A stretch of 64,000 bases of DNA from NCBI GenBank assembly GCA_900766975.1, contig CAAFXO010000022.1:1-64000 (forward strand). The letters are read 5' to 3'. This DNA is from Bacteroidales bacterium (GTDB lineage: Bacteria; Bacteroidota; Bacteroidia; Bacteroidales; Muribaculaceae). How positions within the stretch are numbered: position 1 is the stretch's first letter; each line of letters starts with the position of its first letter. A model generated the notes under the pieces. That model was not told the DNA's origin and ran no database searches. It worked only from the letters and a program-made list of their open reading frames with translations. Positions 1 through 8,498 of the stretch are shown one piece after another. Both the position numbers and the translations under genes were made by a program.

Positions 1-62
1 CTTTGTCCGGATCTTTTTGGCATATTTCGAAAGTCGCATCGGTTGCAATGCCCGCATTGCGC

Positions 63-134
63 CCTCTTTGACTTTCAAAATCTGCTCAAAAATATCCGCC
101 CCTACGACCCCAAAAATTTTAAGGAACGCGCTCT
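63..134 (-). repeat. 72-bp copy of dispersed repeat (copy A)
   Basis: Read on the minus strand, this is a near-perfect 72-bp match to 1914-1985. The two copies form an inverted pair around the tRNA-Lys cluster and the glycosyltransferase. The outer part (AGAGCGCGTTCCTTAAAATT) is the core that recurs, shortened, at many intergenic sites further right. Positions 1-62 hold only a 7-bp hairpin (45-60), and I see no gene before the tRNAs. Confidence 0.85.
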
Positions 135-244
135 TATTAATTTTTATTTTGTTCCCATTCATTGTAAATCATATCGCAAAAGTAACTAAAATTTAGTTGC
201 AAAACAAAAATATAAATAAAAAAAGTGAGGGATCTTTAAGATTT

Positions 245-330
245 CGACCCCGGTGGGGCTCGAACCCACGACCCAATGCCAATTAATAGACACGGTGAGT
301 CATTTGCTCTACCAACTGAGCCACGGAGGC
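245..330 (-). pseudogene. tRNA-Lys-like pseudogene, copy 1
   Basis: The acceptor, D and T arms match the intact tRNA-Lys at 553-625, but the anticodon arm is disrupted. The loop CTCTTAA is replaced by a longer stretch in which ten bases (ACCGTGTCTA) follow the first anticodon base and TGG is added before the closing CATT. No 5-bp stem with 7-nt loop can form. The acceptor stem also has a C-T mismatch. A further half-copy of the 5' tRNA half follows at 331-360. It is probably non-functional. Confidence 0.75.
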
Positions 331-360
331 TTTTGCTCTACCAACTGAGCCACGGAGGCT
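331..360 (-). repeat. partial tandem copy of tRNA 5' half
   Basis: Thirty bases repeat the acceptor 5' strand and D arm of the adjacent tRNA-Lys-like copy (GCCTCCGTGGCTCAGTTGG on the minus strand). This is a local tandem duplication, possibly from slippage or an assembly fault. Confidence 0.7.
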
Positions 361-377
361 TTTGATATGTAAACAGA

Positions 378-410
378 CAAAAAAGAGACCGATTAAAACG
401 ATCTCTTTTA
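378..410 (-). terminator. intrinsic terminator of tRNA-Lys-like copy 2
   Basis: On the minus strand AAAAGAGATCG pairs with CGGTCTCTTTT (one wobble) and a T run follows. The arrangement is the same as after the intact tRNA-Lys, so terminator and tRNA were duplicated together as a 139-bp unit. Confidence 0.7.
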
Positions 411-412
411 AG

Positions 413-498
413 TGACCCCGGTGGGGCTCGAACCCACGACCCAATGCCAATTAATAGACACGGTGAGTCATTTGCTCTACCAACTGAGCCGCGGAGTC
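413..498 (-). pseudogene. tRNA-Lys-like pseudogene, copy 2
   Basis: This copy carries the same expanded anticodon arm as the one at 245-330, so the insertion came before the duplication. The acceptor stem GACTCCG/CGGGGTC and T arm are intact, and one base in the D-arm region differs from the intact gene (GCGGCTC for GTGGCTC). It lies one 139-bp unit from its neighbour. Without a standard anticodon loop it is unlikely to decode. Confidence 0.75.
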
Positions 499-515
499 AT
501 TTGATATGTAAACAA

Positions 516-550
516 ACAAAAAAGAGACCGATGAAAATCGATCTCTTTTA
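516..550 (-). terminator. intrinsic terminator of tRNA-Lys
   Basis: Immediately downstream of the intact tRNA on the minus strand, AAGAGATCGAT and ATCGGTCTCTT form a stem (one wobble) followed by six T. Confidence 0.8.
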
Positions 551-552
551 AG

Positions 553-625
553 TGACCCCGGTGGGGCTCGAACCCACGACCCAATGATTAAGAGTCATTT
601 GCTCTACCAACTGAGCCACGGAGTC
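553..625 (-). tRNA. tRNA-Lys (CTT)
   Basis: The minus strand folds as a standard cloverleaf: acceptor GACTCCG/CGGGGTC, D arm GCTC-AGTTGGTA-GAGC, anticodon stem AATGA/TCATT with loop CTCTTAA (anticodon CTT), T arm GTGGG-TTCGAGC-CCCAC, discriminator A and no encoded CCA. It is the only one of the three tandem copies with a proper anticodon loop, and it is the copy next to the promoter. Confidence 0.93.
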
Positions 626-670
626 ATTTGTCGGTCGCGAACCATTGTAGTTCCTTCCGTTTTGCGACTG

Positions 671-701
671 CAAAGTTAATACCTTTTTTTATTCTGTGCA
701 A
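671..701 (-). promoter_or_regulatory. Bacteroidetes-type promoter of the tRNA-Lys array
   Basis: On the minus strand TTG (699-701), 20 nt and TAACTTTG (671-678) match the primary sigma factor pattern. Transcription would start near 664, about 40 nt before the tRNA. Confidence 0.75.
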
Positions 702-780
702 ATTTTTATCAAATTTTCTCAAAAAAATTTTCTTGCCTCCATCTCCCGACTCTGTCTTCGCGGCCGGAACCAACTCCATA

Positions 781-1728
781 CTATCGGCGCAAGATCTTGG
801 AATAGACTAACTTACGCATCCAGTTGGGCATGATATATACCGTGCCCCGCATCAGACTATATCTCAGTGCTTCAAACCATGAGAGCATCTTGATGTCATG
901 GAGCATCCACTGGAACTTGGCGCTAAGACAGGCATACTTGAACCCGCCGCGACGACGATACATATCGGCAGAGGTCCGGAAATTGAGCAAATAGGCAGGT
1001 ATGTTGGCGAACTTAGCCCCATTCTGCCACATCCTTACCCAGAGATACCAATCCTCAAAGAGGGTGAAATGGATATATCCCCCGGCGGCATCGACTGCAC
1101 TCTTCTTGAACATCACCGCCGGATGATTCAGCGGATTGCGCAACTTGATATAATGCGAGATCTCGTTATGGGTCGAGGGTACCTTCTTAGTGGAAATCCG
1201 ATTCTCCGGATCACTCTCAAACTCGCTCATCCAGCCGCTGCAAACGTCGATGTCGGGATTCTCGACCATAAACTTAACCTGCCGCTCGAAACGATCAGGG
1301 AAACAGATATCATCGCTGTCCATACGCGCCACCAACTCATGGCGGCAATGCTTCAACCCCTCATTCAGCGCATTGCCCAAGCCCCCATTTTTCGCTATCT
1401 TGACTATATGGAGGTTGGCATACTTCTTCTTATAATCCTCGATTACATCATATAATTCCGGTGTCAGAGGCCCATCCTCTACGAGCACCACCTCTGTGGG
1501 GGGTAATGTCTGACCGAAGATGCTCTCGAGACTGAGTCTTAGATTCGAGGCTTTCTCTCTGGAATATACAGATATAAGAACGCTAAATGAAGCTGTTGTG
1601 GCGGTAGTATTGTCGGTACGTGATATATCGGTTTCATTATTACAACGAGCGAAACCCACCTCCGGCTCCGGGGTGGCCACATTCTCTACTTGTCGTGAAG
1701 AAAGAGTCGTATTGCAAAATTCGTTCAT
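781..1728 (-). CDS. family 2 glycosyltransferase
   Basis: A 315-residue protein that probably adds sugars to a surface polysaccharide or O-antigen on the cytoplasmic face of the membrane. The first 47 residues are unlike the family and may be a tail or an overcalled start. A GT-A fold then begins with FSVLISVYSREK. Visible motifs are VVLVEDGP, NGGLGNALNEG, the metal-binding DSDD at about 137-140 and an ED pair in LFEDWYLW near 224 that would give the catalytic base. There is no membrane segment. It stands alone between tRNA-Lys and polA, enclosed by the two 72-bp inverted repeats, with no other polysaccharide gene nearby. The acceptor and sugar cannot be told. Confidence 0.85.
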   Translation of the reverse strand: MNEFCNTTLSSRQVENVATPEPEVGFARCNNETDISRTDNTTATTASFSVLISVYSREKASNLRLSLESIFGQTLPPTEVVLVEDGPLTPELYDVIEDYKKKYANLHIVKIAKNGGLGNALNEGLKHCRHELVARMDSDDICFPDRFERQVKFMVENPDIDVCSGWMSEFESDPENRISTKKVPSTHNEISHYIKLRNPLNHPAVMFKKSAVDAAGGYIHFTLFEDWYLWVRMWQNGAKFANIPAYLLNFRTSADMYRRRGGFKYACLSAKFQWMLHDIKMLSWFEALRYSLMRGTVYIMPNWMRKLVYSKILRR

Positions 1729-1913
1729 TCTAAGCTATATGCAAAAATGATATAGAAACGCTATATTACTGATAATATGGCATTAGATAAGGATCAGATG
1801 CCACTATCGCACACCCTCAGAGGGAGAGGATAGCAGTGTCCTCTACCTTCCTAACGCGAAATTATCACATAAATTGCTAAATAATGTAAATTTTGTTAAA
1901 AGATTGATGATAT

Positions 1914-1985
1914 AGAGCGCGTTCCTTAAAATTTTTGGGGTCGTAGGGGCGGATATTTTTGAGCAGATTTTGAAAGTCAAAGAGG
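1914..1985 (+). repeat. 72-bp copy of dispersed repeat (copy B)
   Basis: Near-perfect inverted partner of 63-134. It begins AGAGCGCGTTCCTTAAAATT and ends 14 bp after the polA stop codon. The rest of the 1729-1999 gap shows no gene. Confidence 0.85.
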
Positions 1986-1999
1986 ACCACCGACTTCTA

Positions 2000-4813
2000 T
2001 CAGTGGGCCTCCATCCAGTTATCGCTGATGCCTACCGAGGCGGTAAGCTTTACCTTGCCGGTATAGGCCTCTTCCATACATTGAGTCACGACTTGTTTGA
2101 AGGCTTCGACCTCGTCTAAGGGCACTTCGAAATTCAATTCGTCGTGTACCTGCATGATCATCCTGGTCTTGAGATTCATTTCTCGGATGGCGCGATGGAT
2201 CTGCGACATTGCTATTTTGATCACATCGGCAGCAGTGCCCTGGAGCGGAGCATTGATGGCATTTCGCTCGGCAAAACTCCTCACCGTGTGGTTGTGACTA
2301 TTGATGTCGGGGAGATAGCGCCGGCGTTCCATCTTCGTTTCGACATAGCCGAGTTCTCTTGCTGTTTCGATCGACTTGGATATATAGTTTTGGATGGTGG
2401 GGAAGGTGAGGAAATAATTGTCGATGATTTCCTTGGCTTCGGCGCGAGATATGCCGAGGCGCTGAGAGAGTCCGAAAGGAGATATGCCATAGATGATGCC
2501 GAAGTTGGCGGTCTTGGCATGGCGGCGCTGATCGGGGGTTACCTCTTCGAGGGGCACATGATAGATCTTCGAGGCGGTGATGGCATGGATATCCTCATTG
2601 CGGGCGAATGCATCGATCATGATTTGGTCTTCGCTGAAATCGGCGAGAAGACGGAGCTCAATCTGGGAATAATCGGCTGATAGGAAGAGGCACCCGGGGG
2701 GAGCGATGAATGCACGGCGTATCTCTCGACCCTCATCGTCGCGCACCGGAATGTTCTGCAAGTTGGGAGCTGAGGAGGAGAGACGACCGGTGGCGGTGAC
2801 GGTCTGGTTGTAATTGGTGTGCACACGTCCGGTGGAGGGATTGATGGCTGCCGGCAGGGCGCTGACGTAGGTGGAAAGTAGCTTCTTGATGGCGCGGAAC
2901 TCAAGGATCTTTGCCACCACCGGATGCTTGGTGACCAACTTCTCGAGCACTTCCTCGCCGGTGGAATACTGTCCGGTCTTGGTCTTCTTCGCCTTCGGGT
3001 CGAGTTGAAGCCGGTCGAAGAGCACCTCACCCACCTGGGCGGGGCTGCTTACGTTGAACGACACTCCGGCAAGTTCGTAGATCTCTTCCTGTATCTTGTC
3101 GAGACGCTGCTGCATATCGACCTCGGTGCGACGCAGTGAAGACGTGTCGATCAGCACGCCGGAGAACTCCATGTCAGCGAGCACCGGCACGAGTGGAAAT
3201 TCGACTGTCAATAGCAGGGGTAGCATGCCCATCTTGTCGACGAGATCTTTCAAGATGGGGCGAAGACGATAGGTGAGATCTGCCTGTTCACATGCCCAGA
3301 GGGCGCTCTTCGTGTCGATGTCTTCATCGAAGTCAAGAGTGCCGCTAAGCCGTCGGCTTTGAGAGGCTTTCAGTGGCGAAGGCTCCGGAGTGTAGTGAAG
3401 ATATGTCTCAGAGAGTGAGGCAAGGTTATGGCGCTTCTCCGGTTGTATCACATAGTGAGCCAATCCGAGGTCATAATATCCGCGCAACAAATCCTCCGAG
3501 CGTGTATCCTTACCCTCTTCTCGCACATAGACCACCATATCTCGCTTGGCATTGATCGTCGACTTCTCGATTTCAAAGGAGGCCAAGATGCTATATAGTA
3601 TTTCGATTCCCTCACGGCAATCCTTCGGGATATAGAACGCCTTGCCGGGGGCTACGGCGATGGCTGTGCCATAATATTGAGCCATCATATCATTTTCACC
3701 TTCGGCGAGGGTGAAGATGGAGCAGCATTTGCTCTTCTCAAGTTCTGAACTGAGTGCTGCAAGTCCCTCTTTATCTTCGATTATGACGTAAGAGGTTTGG
3801 CTCATATCAGCCTTTGGGTAGTTGTCGGCATTGTCGGCATTGCTTTCGGCGGGATCCTTGCTGTCGAGGTCGTCGAAGAGAGATGGGGCAGAGGAGGATG
3901 CCGGAGCAGCGGACTTGGATTTAGCCGGGGCTTGGGAGCCGTTGAGCCGGCGTGACACTCTGTCGGCGAGGCTCTTGAACTCCAACTCGCGGAAGATGGC
4001 GAAGAGCTTCTCCTGGTCGGGAGTCTTCACCTCGAGTTCGGCGGCGTTGAACTCCACGGGCACGTCGGTGCAGATCGTGGCGAGATGTTTGGAGAATTTG
4101 ATTTGCTCTACATTTTCCTTGATTTTCTTGCCAATAGCCCCCTTCACTTGGTCGGCATTTTCGATCAGCCCCTCTACGGAGTCATACTCAGAGATCAGCT
4201 TGATAGCGGTCTTTTCGCCGACACCGGGGCACCCGGGGATGTTGTCGATCTTATCCCCCATCAGGGCGAGCAGGTCGATGACTTGCGACGTACGCTTAAG
4301 GCCATAGAGATCGCAGACCTCCTTGACGCCGCGGATCTCGGGGTCTTGCCCTCGGTGGGAGGGCTTGTATTGGAAGATAGAGTCGGTGACGAGTTGGCCG
4401 AAATCCTTGTCGGGAGTCATCATATAGGTGGTGAATCCCTCTTTCTCGGCGCGACAGGCGAGGGTGCCGATTACATCGTCAGCCTCATAGCCCTCGACTT
4501 CGACCACCGGTATGCGGTAAGCTCTGATGATATCCTTGATATAGGGTATCGCCTTCCTGATGTCCTCGGGAGTCTCATCGCGTTGGGCTTTATACTCCTC
4601 GAACTCCTTCTTGCGGAAGGTGGGTCCGGCAGGGTCGAAGCAGACTGCCAAGTGGGTGGGATTCTCACGCTTCAGCAGGTCTTCAAGAGTATTGACAAAA
4701 CCGAATATGGCGGAGGTGTTAAAGCCGTTTTGAGTGATGCGAGGCATACGTATCAGAGCATAATAGGCTCTGAATATGAGGGCGTAAGCATCAAGAAGGA
4801 AGAGTTTTTTCAT
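2000..4813 (-). CDS. polA: DNA polymerase I
   Basis: A 937-residue family A polymerase for Okazaki-fragment processing and repair. The order is a 5'-3' exonuclease with its helix-hairpin-helix (1 to about 290, starting KKLFLLDAYALIFRAYYAL), a linker, a 3'-5' exonuclease-like domain (about 340-530) and the polymerase domain. Motif A is ADYSQIELR near 711, motif B is RRHAKTANFGIIYG and motif C is QVHDELNFEV near 888. Odd point: where exonuclease motif I should read FDTE, the sequence has IFTL, so both metal-binding acids are lost and proofreading is probably inactive. Length is normal. Only 65 bp separate the start from the upstream lipoprotein gene. Confidence 0.97.
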   Translation of the reverse strand: MKKLFLLDAYALIFRAYYALIRMPRITQNGFNTSAIFGFVNTLEDLLKRENPTHLAVCFDPAGPTFRKKEFEEYKAQRDETPEDIRKAIPYIKDIIRAYRIPVVEVEGYEADDVIGTLACRAEKEGFTTYMMTPDKDFGQLVTDSIFQYKPSHRGQDPEIRGVKEVCDLYGLKRTSQVIDLLALMGDKIDNIPGCPGVGEKTAIKLISEYDSVEGLIENADQVKGAIGKKIKENVEQIKFSKHLATICTDVPVEFNAAELEVKTPDQEKLFAIFRELEFKSLADRVSRRLNGSQAPAKSKSAAPASSSAPSLFDDLDSKDPAESNADNADNYPKADMSQTSYVIIEDKEGLAALSSELEKSKCCSIFTLAEGENDMMAQYYGTAIAVAPGKAFYIPKDCREGIEILYSILASFEIEKSTINAKRDMVVYVREEGKDTRSEDLLRGYYDLGLAHYVIQPEKRHNLASLSETYLHYTPEPSPLKASQSRRLSGTLDFDEDIDTKSALWACEQADLTYRLRPILKDLVDKMGMLPLLLTVEFPLVPVLADMEFSGVLIDTSSLRRTEVDMQQRLDKIQEEIYELAGVSFNVSSPAQVGEVLFDRLQLDPKAKKTKTGQYSTGEEVLEKLVTKHPVVAKILEFRAIKKLLSTYVSALPAAINPSTGRVHTNYNQTVTATGRLSSSAPNLQNIPVRDDEGREIRRAFIAPPGCLFLSADYSQIELRLLADFSEDQIMIDAFARNEDIHAITASKIYHVPLEEVTPDQRRHAKTANFGIIYGISPFGLSQRLGISRAEAKEIIDNYFLTFPTIQNYISKSIETARELGYVETKMERRRYLPDINSHNHTVRSFAERNAINAPLQGTAADVIKIAMSQIHRAIREMNLKTRMIMQVHDELNFEVPLDEVEAFKQVVTQCMEEAYTGKVKLTASVGISDNWMEAH

Positions 4814-4831
4814 ACAAAATTGCAGTATATA

Positions 4832-4867
4832 ATATAGGCTCGGTGATCTTCAACACCGAGCCTATAT
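4832..4867 (-). terminator. hairpin between TPR lipoprotein and polA
   Basis: A 14-bp perfect stem (ATATAGGCTCGGTG with its complement) has an 8-nt loop and lies just after the lipoprotein stop on the minus strand. There is no long T run, only TTATATA, so it may be a weak terminator or a processing site before polA. Confidence 0.55.
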
Positions 4868-4878
4868 AGATGATTGTA

Positions 4879-6588
4879 TTAGAGATTAGAGAGGCTGATG
4901 TTGGCGAACTCCTTATCGTTTTGAGCGCGCTTCAGGAGTGAAGGATTGAGTTTTACAGCCTTGCGGAGGTTGTTGATCACGTTCACATTGTTGTTGGTGC
5001 GAGCTGCTACGATAGCTGAGAGGTAGTAAGTGGTAGCATCGGGGTTCTTGATAGAAGAGAGGATGCTTGAAGCCTCGCTATAGTTCTTGTCGAGGATTTG
5101 CGCTACAGCGGCGTTGTTGGTCTTAGTGTCGCCGAAAGCGCGGATAGCCTTCTGAGTGTCACCCTGGTTGAGGTAGAACACGCCCATGGCGTCGTTGGCT
5201 TCGGGCACGCCGGCAGCGGCGCCGAAGAGCTCATTAGCCTTGGAGTAGTTGCCTTCGAGCATAGAGATAAGACCGAGGTTCATCTCAGGCTCCTTGGCAG
5301 AGGGGTTAAGGCTGTGAGCATATTCGAAGTTGGCTTGAGCAGCCTCATAGTCGCCGGCGGCATACTGAGTCATACCGAGGTTGTTGTAGGTGCGATAATC
5401 CTTGGAGTGGAGTTCGGCAGCTGTGTTGTAGATCTCCATCTTCTTGATGTTGTCGTCGGTGAGAGTGGCAAGATAGAGGAGCTCATTTTCGGTGAGCTTG
5501 GAGGGATCGCTGTTGTAGAGGTCGAGGAGTTCGCGGTCGCTCTTGCCCAGGGTGTTGATAGTCGCCATAACGCGAGAATAACGTAATTGGGGAAGGATTT
5601 GATCGGCGAGCTCATTGAATACTGACGAGAGGTTGCGGATCTCACGTTCGCGATCTTCGGGATCGGGATAGAGCTTGAGGACGCTGAGGATCAGGTCTTT
5701 ATCCTGGATATTGCTGTTGGCCACGAGCTTCTCGAAGCCTTCCCAGTCTTCGGGAGTAAAAGAGGAAGTAAGTTCGCCGAATTCGGTGATCTTATCCTTC
5801 TTGAGTTGGCTTTCGATCAGCTTGGAAGTGTTGACTTCGCGTTTCTCGGCCAGAGAAGTGTTGAACTCCACGGAGCCTTCGGGAGAAGCGTAAGAATTGA
5901 TAGAGATGCCGGCGATTTCCTGGTTGGCAGCCTGGTTTGCATCGATCAGCTTCTTGTTGAGGTCGATATATTCCGACTTGCCGGTCTCTTTAGCCTGGAT
6001 ATTAGCCTGGTTGATAAGGAAGTGGATATCAGCGGAATATTTCTCGGTGATCACCTTCTGGAAATTGTCGGGGGCAGTAGCGGGAGTCACAGTCTTGGCG
6101 GAAGCCCAAGTAGAGGTGGCGAGTACGCCATAGCCGACTTTGAGGCGGGGGAGGGTATAGATCTTGCCATTCTGATCGACATTGAAGTCGAGGTAGAGCT
6201 CAGAGTTAGCCATCTCGGGGATATACTTGGCAGCCAAGGGAATATTGACAGTGCCGCCATTGCTATAGCTTACCACCTGGCCATTGGCGCGAACATCCTC
6301 GCCCTGGATCAGTACGGGCTGGCACAGCTGCTCGCCGTATGTTACGCCGTCGAGGGCTGCCGTGCTGCCCCATGTGATGACGGGAGTCACGGTGACTTTA
6401 GCATTCTTGAGCATATACTTGGCAGGAATATTGCCATAGACATTGCCGGTGACAGTCTCACCTACAGTCTCGAGAGGAGTAGCGACAGTATTGAAATACT
6501 CGCTATTGAGCTGACCCAACTTCTTGGAGCAGCCACCCATAGTGATGAGAGCACCACCGAGGAGAAGATAAAAGAATTTCTTTGACAT
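4879..6588 (-). CDS. lipoprotein with OmpA-like segment and TPR repeats
   Basis: About 569 residues from the chosen start MSKKFFYLLLGGALITMGGC, which gives a classic lipoprotein signal (GGC lipobox). An upstream ATG at 6678 is rejected because a TAACTTTG promoter box sits at 6683-6690. The N-terminal third is beta-rich. The middle holds SYASPEG...N.SLAEKRE, reminiscent of OmpA-type peptidoglycan-binding domains. The C-terminal third has TPR-like units (TYNNLGMTQYAAGDYEAAQANFEYA and similar). It is probably a periplasmic or outer-membrane scaffold. The exact family is not recognised. Confidence 0.75.
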   Translation of the reverse strand: MSKKFFYLLLGGALITMGGCSKKLGQLNSEYFNTVATPLETVGETVTGNVYGNIPAKYMLKNAKVTVTPVITWGSTAALDGVTYGEQLCQPVLIQGEDVRANGQVVSYSNGGTVNIPLAAKYIPEMANSELYLDFNVDQNGKIYTLPRLKVGYGVLATSTWASAKTVTPATAPDNFQKVITEKYSADIHFLINQANIQAKETGKSEYIDLNKKLIDANQAANQEIAGISINSYASPEGSVEFNTSLAEKREVNTSKLIESQLKKDKITEFGELTSSFTPEDWEGFEKLVANSNIQDKDLILSVLKLYPDPEDREREIRNLSSVFNELADQILPQLRYSRVMATINTLGKSDRELLDLYNSDPSKLTENELLYLATLTDDNIKKMEIYNTAAELHSKDYRTYNNLGMTQYAAGDYEAAQANFEYAHSLNPSAKEPEMNLGLISMLEGNYSKANELFGAAAGVPEANDAMGVFYLNQGDTQKAIRAFGDTKTNNAAVAQILDKNYSEASSILSSIKNPDATTYYLSAIVAARTNNNVNVINNLRKAVKLNPSLLKRAQNDKEFANISLSNL

Positions 6589-6682
6589 GATATTAAGAGT
6601 TAAATAGATAAAAATCAAGACAAAAAGAACAAAATCGGGCGTCAAAAGTGGCAAAACGAGCCCCACCCGACAGTTCAATCTT

Positions 6683-6690
6683 CAAAGTTA
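6683..6690 (-). promoter_or_regulatory. -7 box of TPR lipoprotein gene
   Basis: TAACTTTG on the minus strand. A TTC instead of TTG lies at the expected -33 position (6711-6713). It gives a leader of about 90 nt. Confidence 0.5.
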
Positions 6691-6736
6691 CAAAAAAACT
6701 GGCAGATTATGAAGTGTTTGAGATGAAAAATGTAGA

Positions 6737-8296
6737 TTATTTTGGCGGGATCAGGCGGATGGTGTCGGTTAGGTTTTGGGCTAAGATTTTGTAGTCGGAT
6801 TCGCTTATGTAGCGGGCTCGCCAGTTGTCCCCCTCCTCTAAGATGGCTTTCGGGTCGGTCATGTCTATTGTCACCGACTCGATCTCTATGAGCGTCGGAA
6901 ATATCGGAAGCCACCGATCTACGACGAACTCCGCCGGATTCGACTTCGACTGTATCGCTACCCAAATGCCCTTGCTATATGGCATCAACTGATTCCCGAG
7001 ATCGACATGTTCCTTACCCTTGAGATAGGTCGGTAATATCCTTACTTGTGGCTTGCCCGGATATTTCTTCGATAGATCTTTGGCTAATGTGAAGTATACA
7101 CATTCGTATGTGTATAGCCCATAATGAAAAAATGGTCCGGAGAAGTTCTTGCGTGAAGCTAATGGCACATATAGTTCGTTGTCGAGATATACTTTGCCAT
7201 CTTTCGATTGGGAGTATTGACGGACTATCTCTTGGTGAAAGTTCCGCCTCTTGATTAGCCCATCTATCTGGAAGTAGTATTCCGTCATCAGCAGAAGCGT
7301 GCAGAGCGACAGCCAGATCCGACTCATGGATTTATCCGACAACTCTCGGATGCCGATTATGATGCACATCAGCTCGATGCCGAATGCAGACCTGTTGGAC
7401 TCGAAATGTATGGCGATGTTCAGACATATCAAGGCGATGAGGGTGTTCCAAAAGAAGGGACTCCGATGGTAGATATCTTTCCATGATCGTTTATGATGAA
7501 ATCTATGGTAAAGCACTACGATCAAAAGGAACCATATTCCTCGGGCATCGCGTAAGAAGCGCAGCACGGATGTGGCATATTCCATGGGTGAAACCCCTGC
7601 CGACCAATAGTATCTGGTTAATATGCCGGGCGATAAGCAGTTGGAGAGTGTGCCAATCCAGAAGCCAATCATCAGACAGTATTGAAGCAGGGTCATCCTC
7701 TTCCTGTTCTTGATCCAATATACCGACAGCGCCGCAGACACACCGGTGTTGAGCGCCTCCTGACCATTCCCTATGATTATTGCCGCGATTCCGCACAATA
7801 CCGACACCCATACCCCCGGCTTTATCCCCGGCTTCATAAAGAGTATCAGTAGCCACATGGTGAAGGTGAACATCCACACAAAACCTATCTGGCAAGAGGG
7901 CATCATCTTGGTTTGGAAAGATAATAGGCAGAGCACGATTATGGAGGCGACAGCCTTCGGGTCGGATAGCTTGACATCGCAAAGTCGGAAGATAGCCAAA
8001 AAGAAAAGGATATAGATCATGCCATTGGCAAGAGCGAAGGCGGGTTGACCCCAGATTCCGCAAAAAGATTGCACCAAGACATGAGCGAAGTATCTGCCAT
8101 TTTGGTAGATATAGTGAACATTTTGCGACTCGATAACATCGCTTAGCGAGGAGATGTGCCGGTCGAAGTCAACGAAGTTATACTGATATGTGATATCATC
8201 GTCGCTCCATACGACAGCATAAGACACCAACACGATGAATACCGCGACCACCGCCATCAAAGAGAGAGATAAATATTTTCCAACTTTACGATTCAT
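6737..8296 (-). CDS. multi-pass membrane protein, DUF6056-like
   Basis: About 519 residues starting MNRKVGKYLSLSLMAVVAVF. The longer reading from 8341 is rejected because a complete promoter lies at 8317-8347. At least eight hydrophobic segments are visible. An extracytoplasmic loop follows the first (SDDDITYQYNF, with NGRYFAHVLVQ), and a soluble C-terminal domain of roughly 150 residues closes the protein. This layout resembles DUF6056 and other GT-C-like membrane proteins, which often act on lipid-linked sugars. No catalytic residue can be named with confidence, so the function is unknown. Confidence 0.65.
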   Translation of the reverse strand: MNRKVGKYLSLSLMAVVAVFIVLVSYAVVWSDDDITYQYNFVDFDRHISSLSDVIESQNVHYIYQNGRYFAHVLVQSFCGIWGQPAFALANGMIYILFFLAIFRLCDVKLSDPKAVASIIVLCLLSFQTKMMPSCQIGFVWMFTFTMWLLILFMKPGIKPGVWVSVLCGIAAIIIGNGQEALNTGVSAALSVYWIKNRKRMTLLQYCLMIGFWIGTLSNCLSPGILTRYYWSAGVSPMEYATSVLRFLRDARGIWFLLIVVLYHRFHHKRSWKDIYHRSPFFWNTLIALICLNIAIHFESNRSAFGIELMCIIIGIRELSDKSMSRIWLSLCTLLLMTEYYFQIDGLIKRRNFHQEIVRQYSQSKDGKVYLDNELYVPLASRKNFSGPFFHYGLYTYECVYFTLAKDLSKKYPGKPQVRILPTYLKGKEHVDLGNQLMPYSKGIWVAIQSKSNPAEFVVDRWLPIFPTLIEIESVTIDMTDPKAILEEGDNWRARYISESDYKILAQNLTDTIRLIPPK

Positions 8297-8316
8297 AAAA
8301 GCAAAGATTAACAGCG

Positions 8317-8347
8317 CAAAATTACAAAATAAAGTTGCCAATCACAA
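8317..8347 (-). promoter_or_regulatory. promoter of DUF6056-like gene
   Basis: Minus-strand TTG (8345-8347), 20 nt and TAATTTTG (8317-8324). Transcription would begin near 8311, 15 nt before the chosen ATG. Confidence 0.65.
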
Positions 8348-8361
8348 TAGAGCGCGCTCTA
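8348..8361. repeat. palindromic remnant of dispersed repeat
   Basis: TAGAGCGCGCTCTA is a perfect palindrome sharing the AGAGCGCG end of the dispersed repeat. It lies directly upstream of the promoter above. Confidence 0.6.
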
Positions 8362-8373
8362 AAAACAGAATTC

Positions 8374-8412
8374 AAAAATGCAGCCATCGGCGTCTCGTCG
8401 GTGGCTGCATTT
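8374..8412 (-). terminator. terminator of phosphate transporter gene
   Basis: AATGCAGCCA pairs perfectly with TGGCTGCATT, and TTTTT follows on the minus strand. Confidence 0.75.
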
Positions 8413-8498
8413 GACAGTTTACCTTTTTCTATCGGCTGAGGCCTGCCTTCTGTTGGGATTTCGGAAGACATGTCCCGACCATATTCTTGCCCATTAAG

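Noticed and set aside
4085..4837. 250-codon plus-strand open frame
   Set aside because: Antisense to polA, with no domain.
6675..6965. 96-codon minus-strand gene
   Set aside because: Overlaps the DUF6056-like gene in another frame and carries a promoter box inside it.
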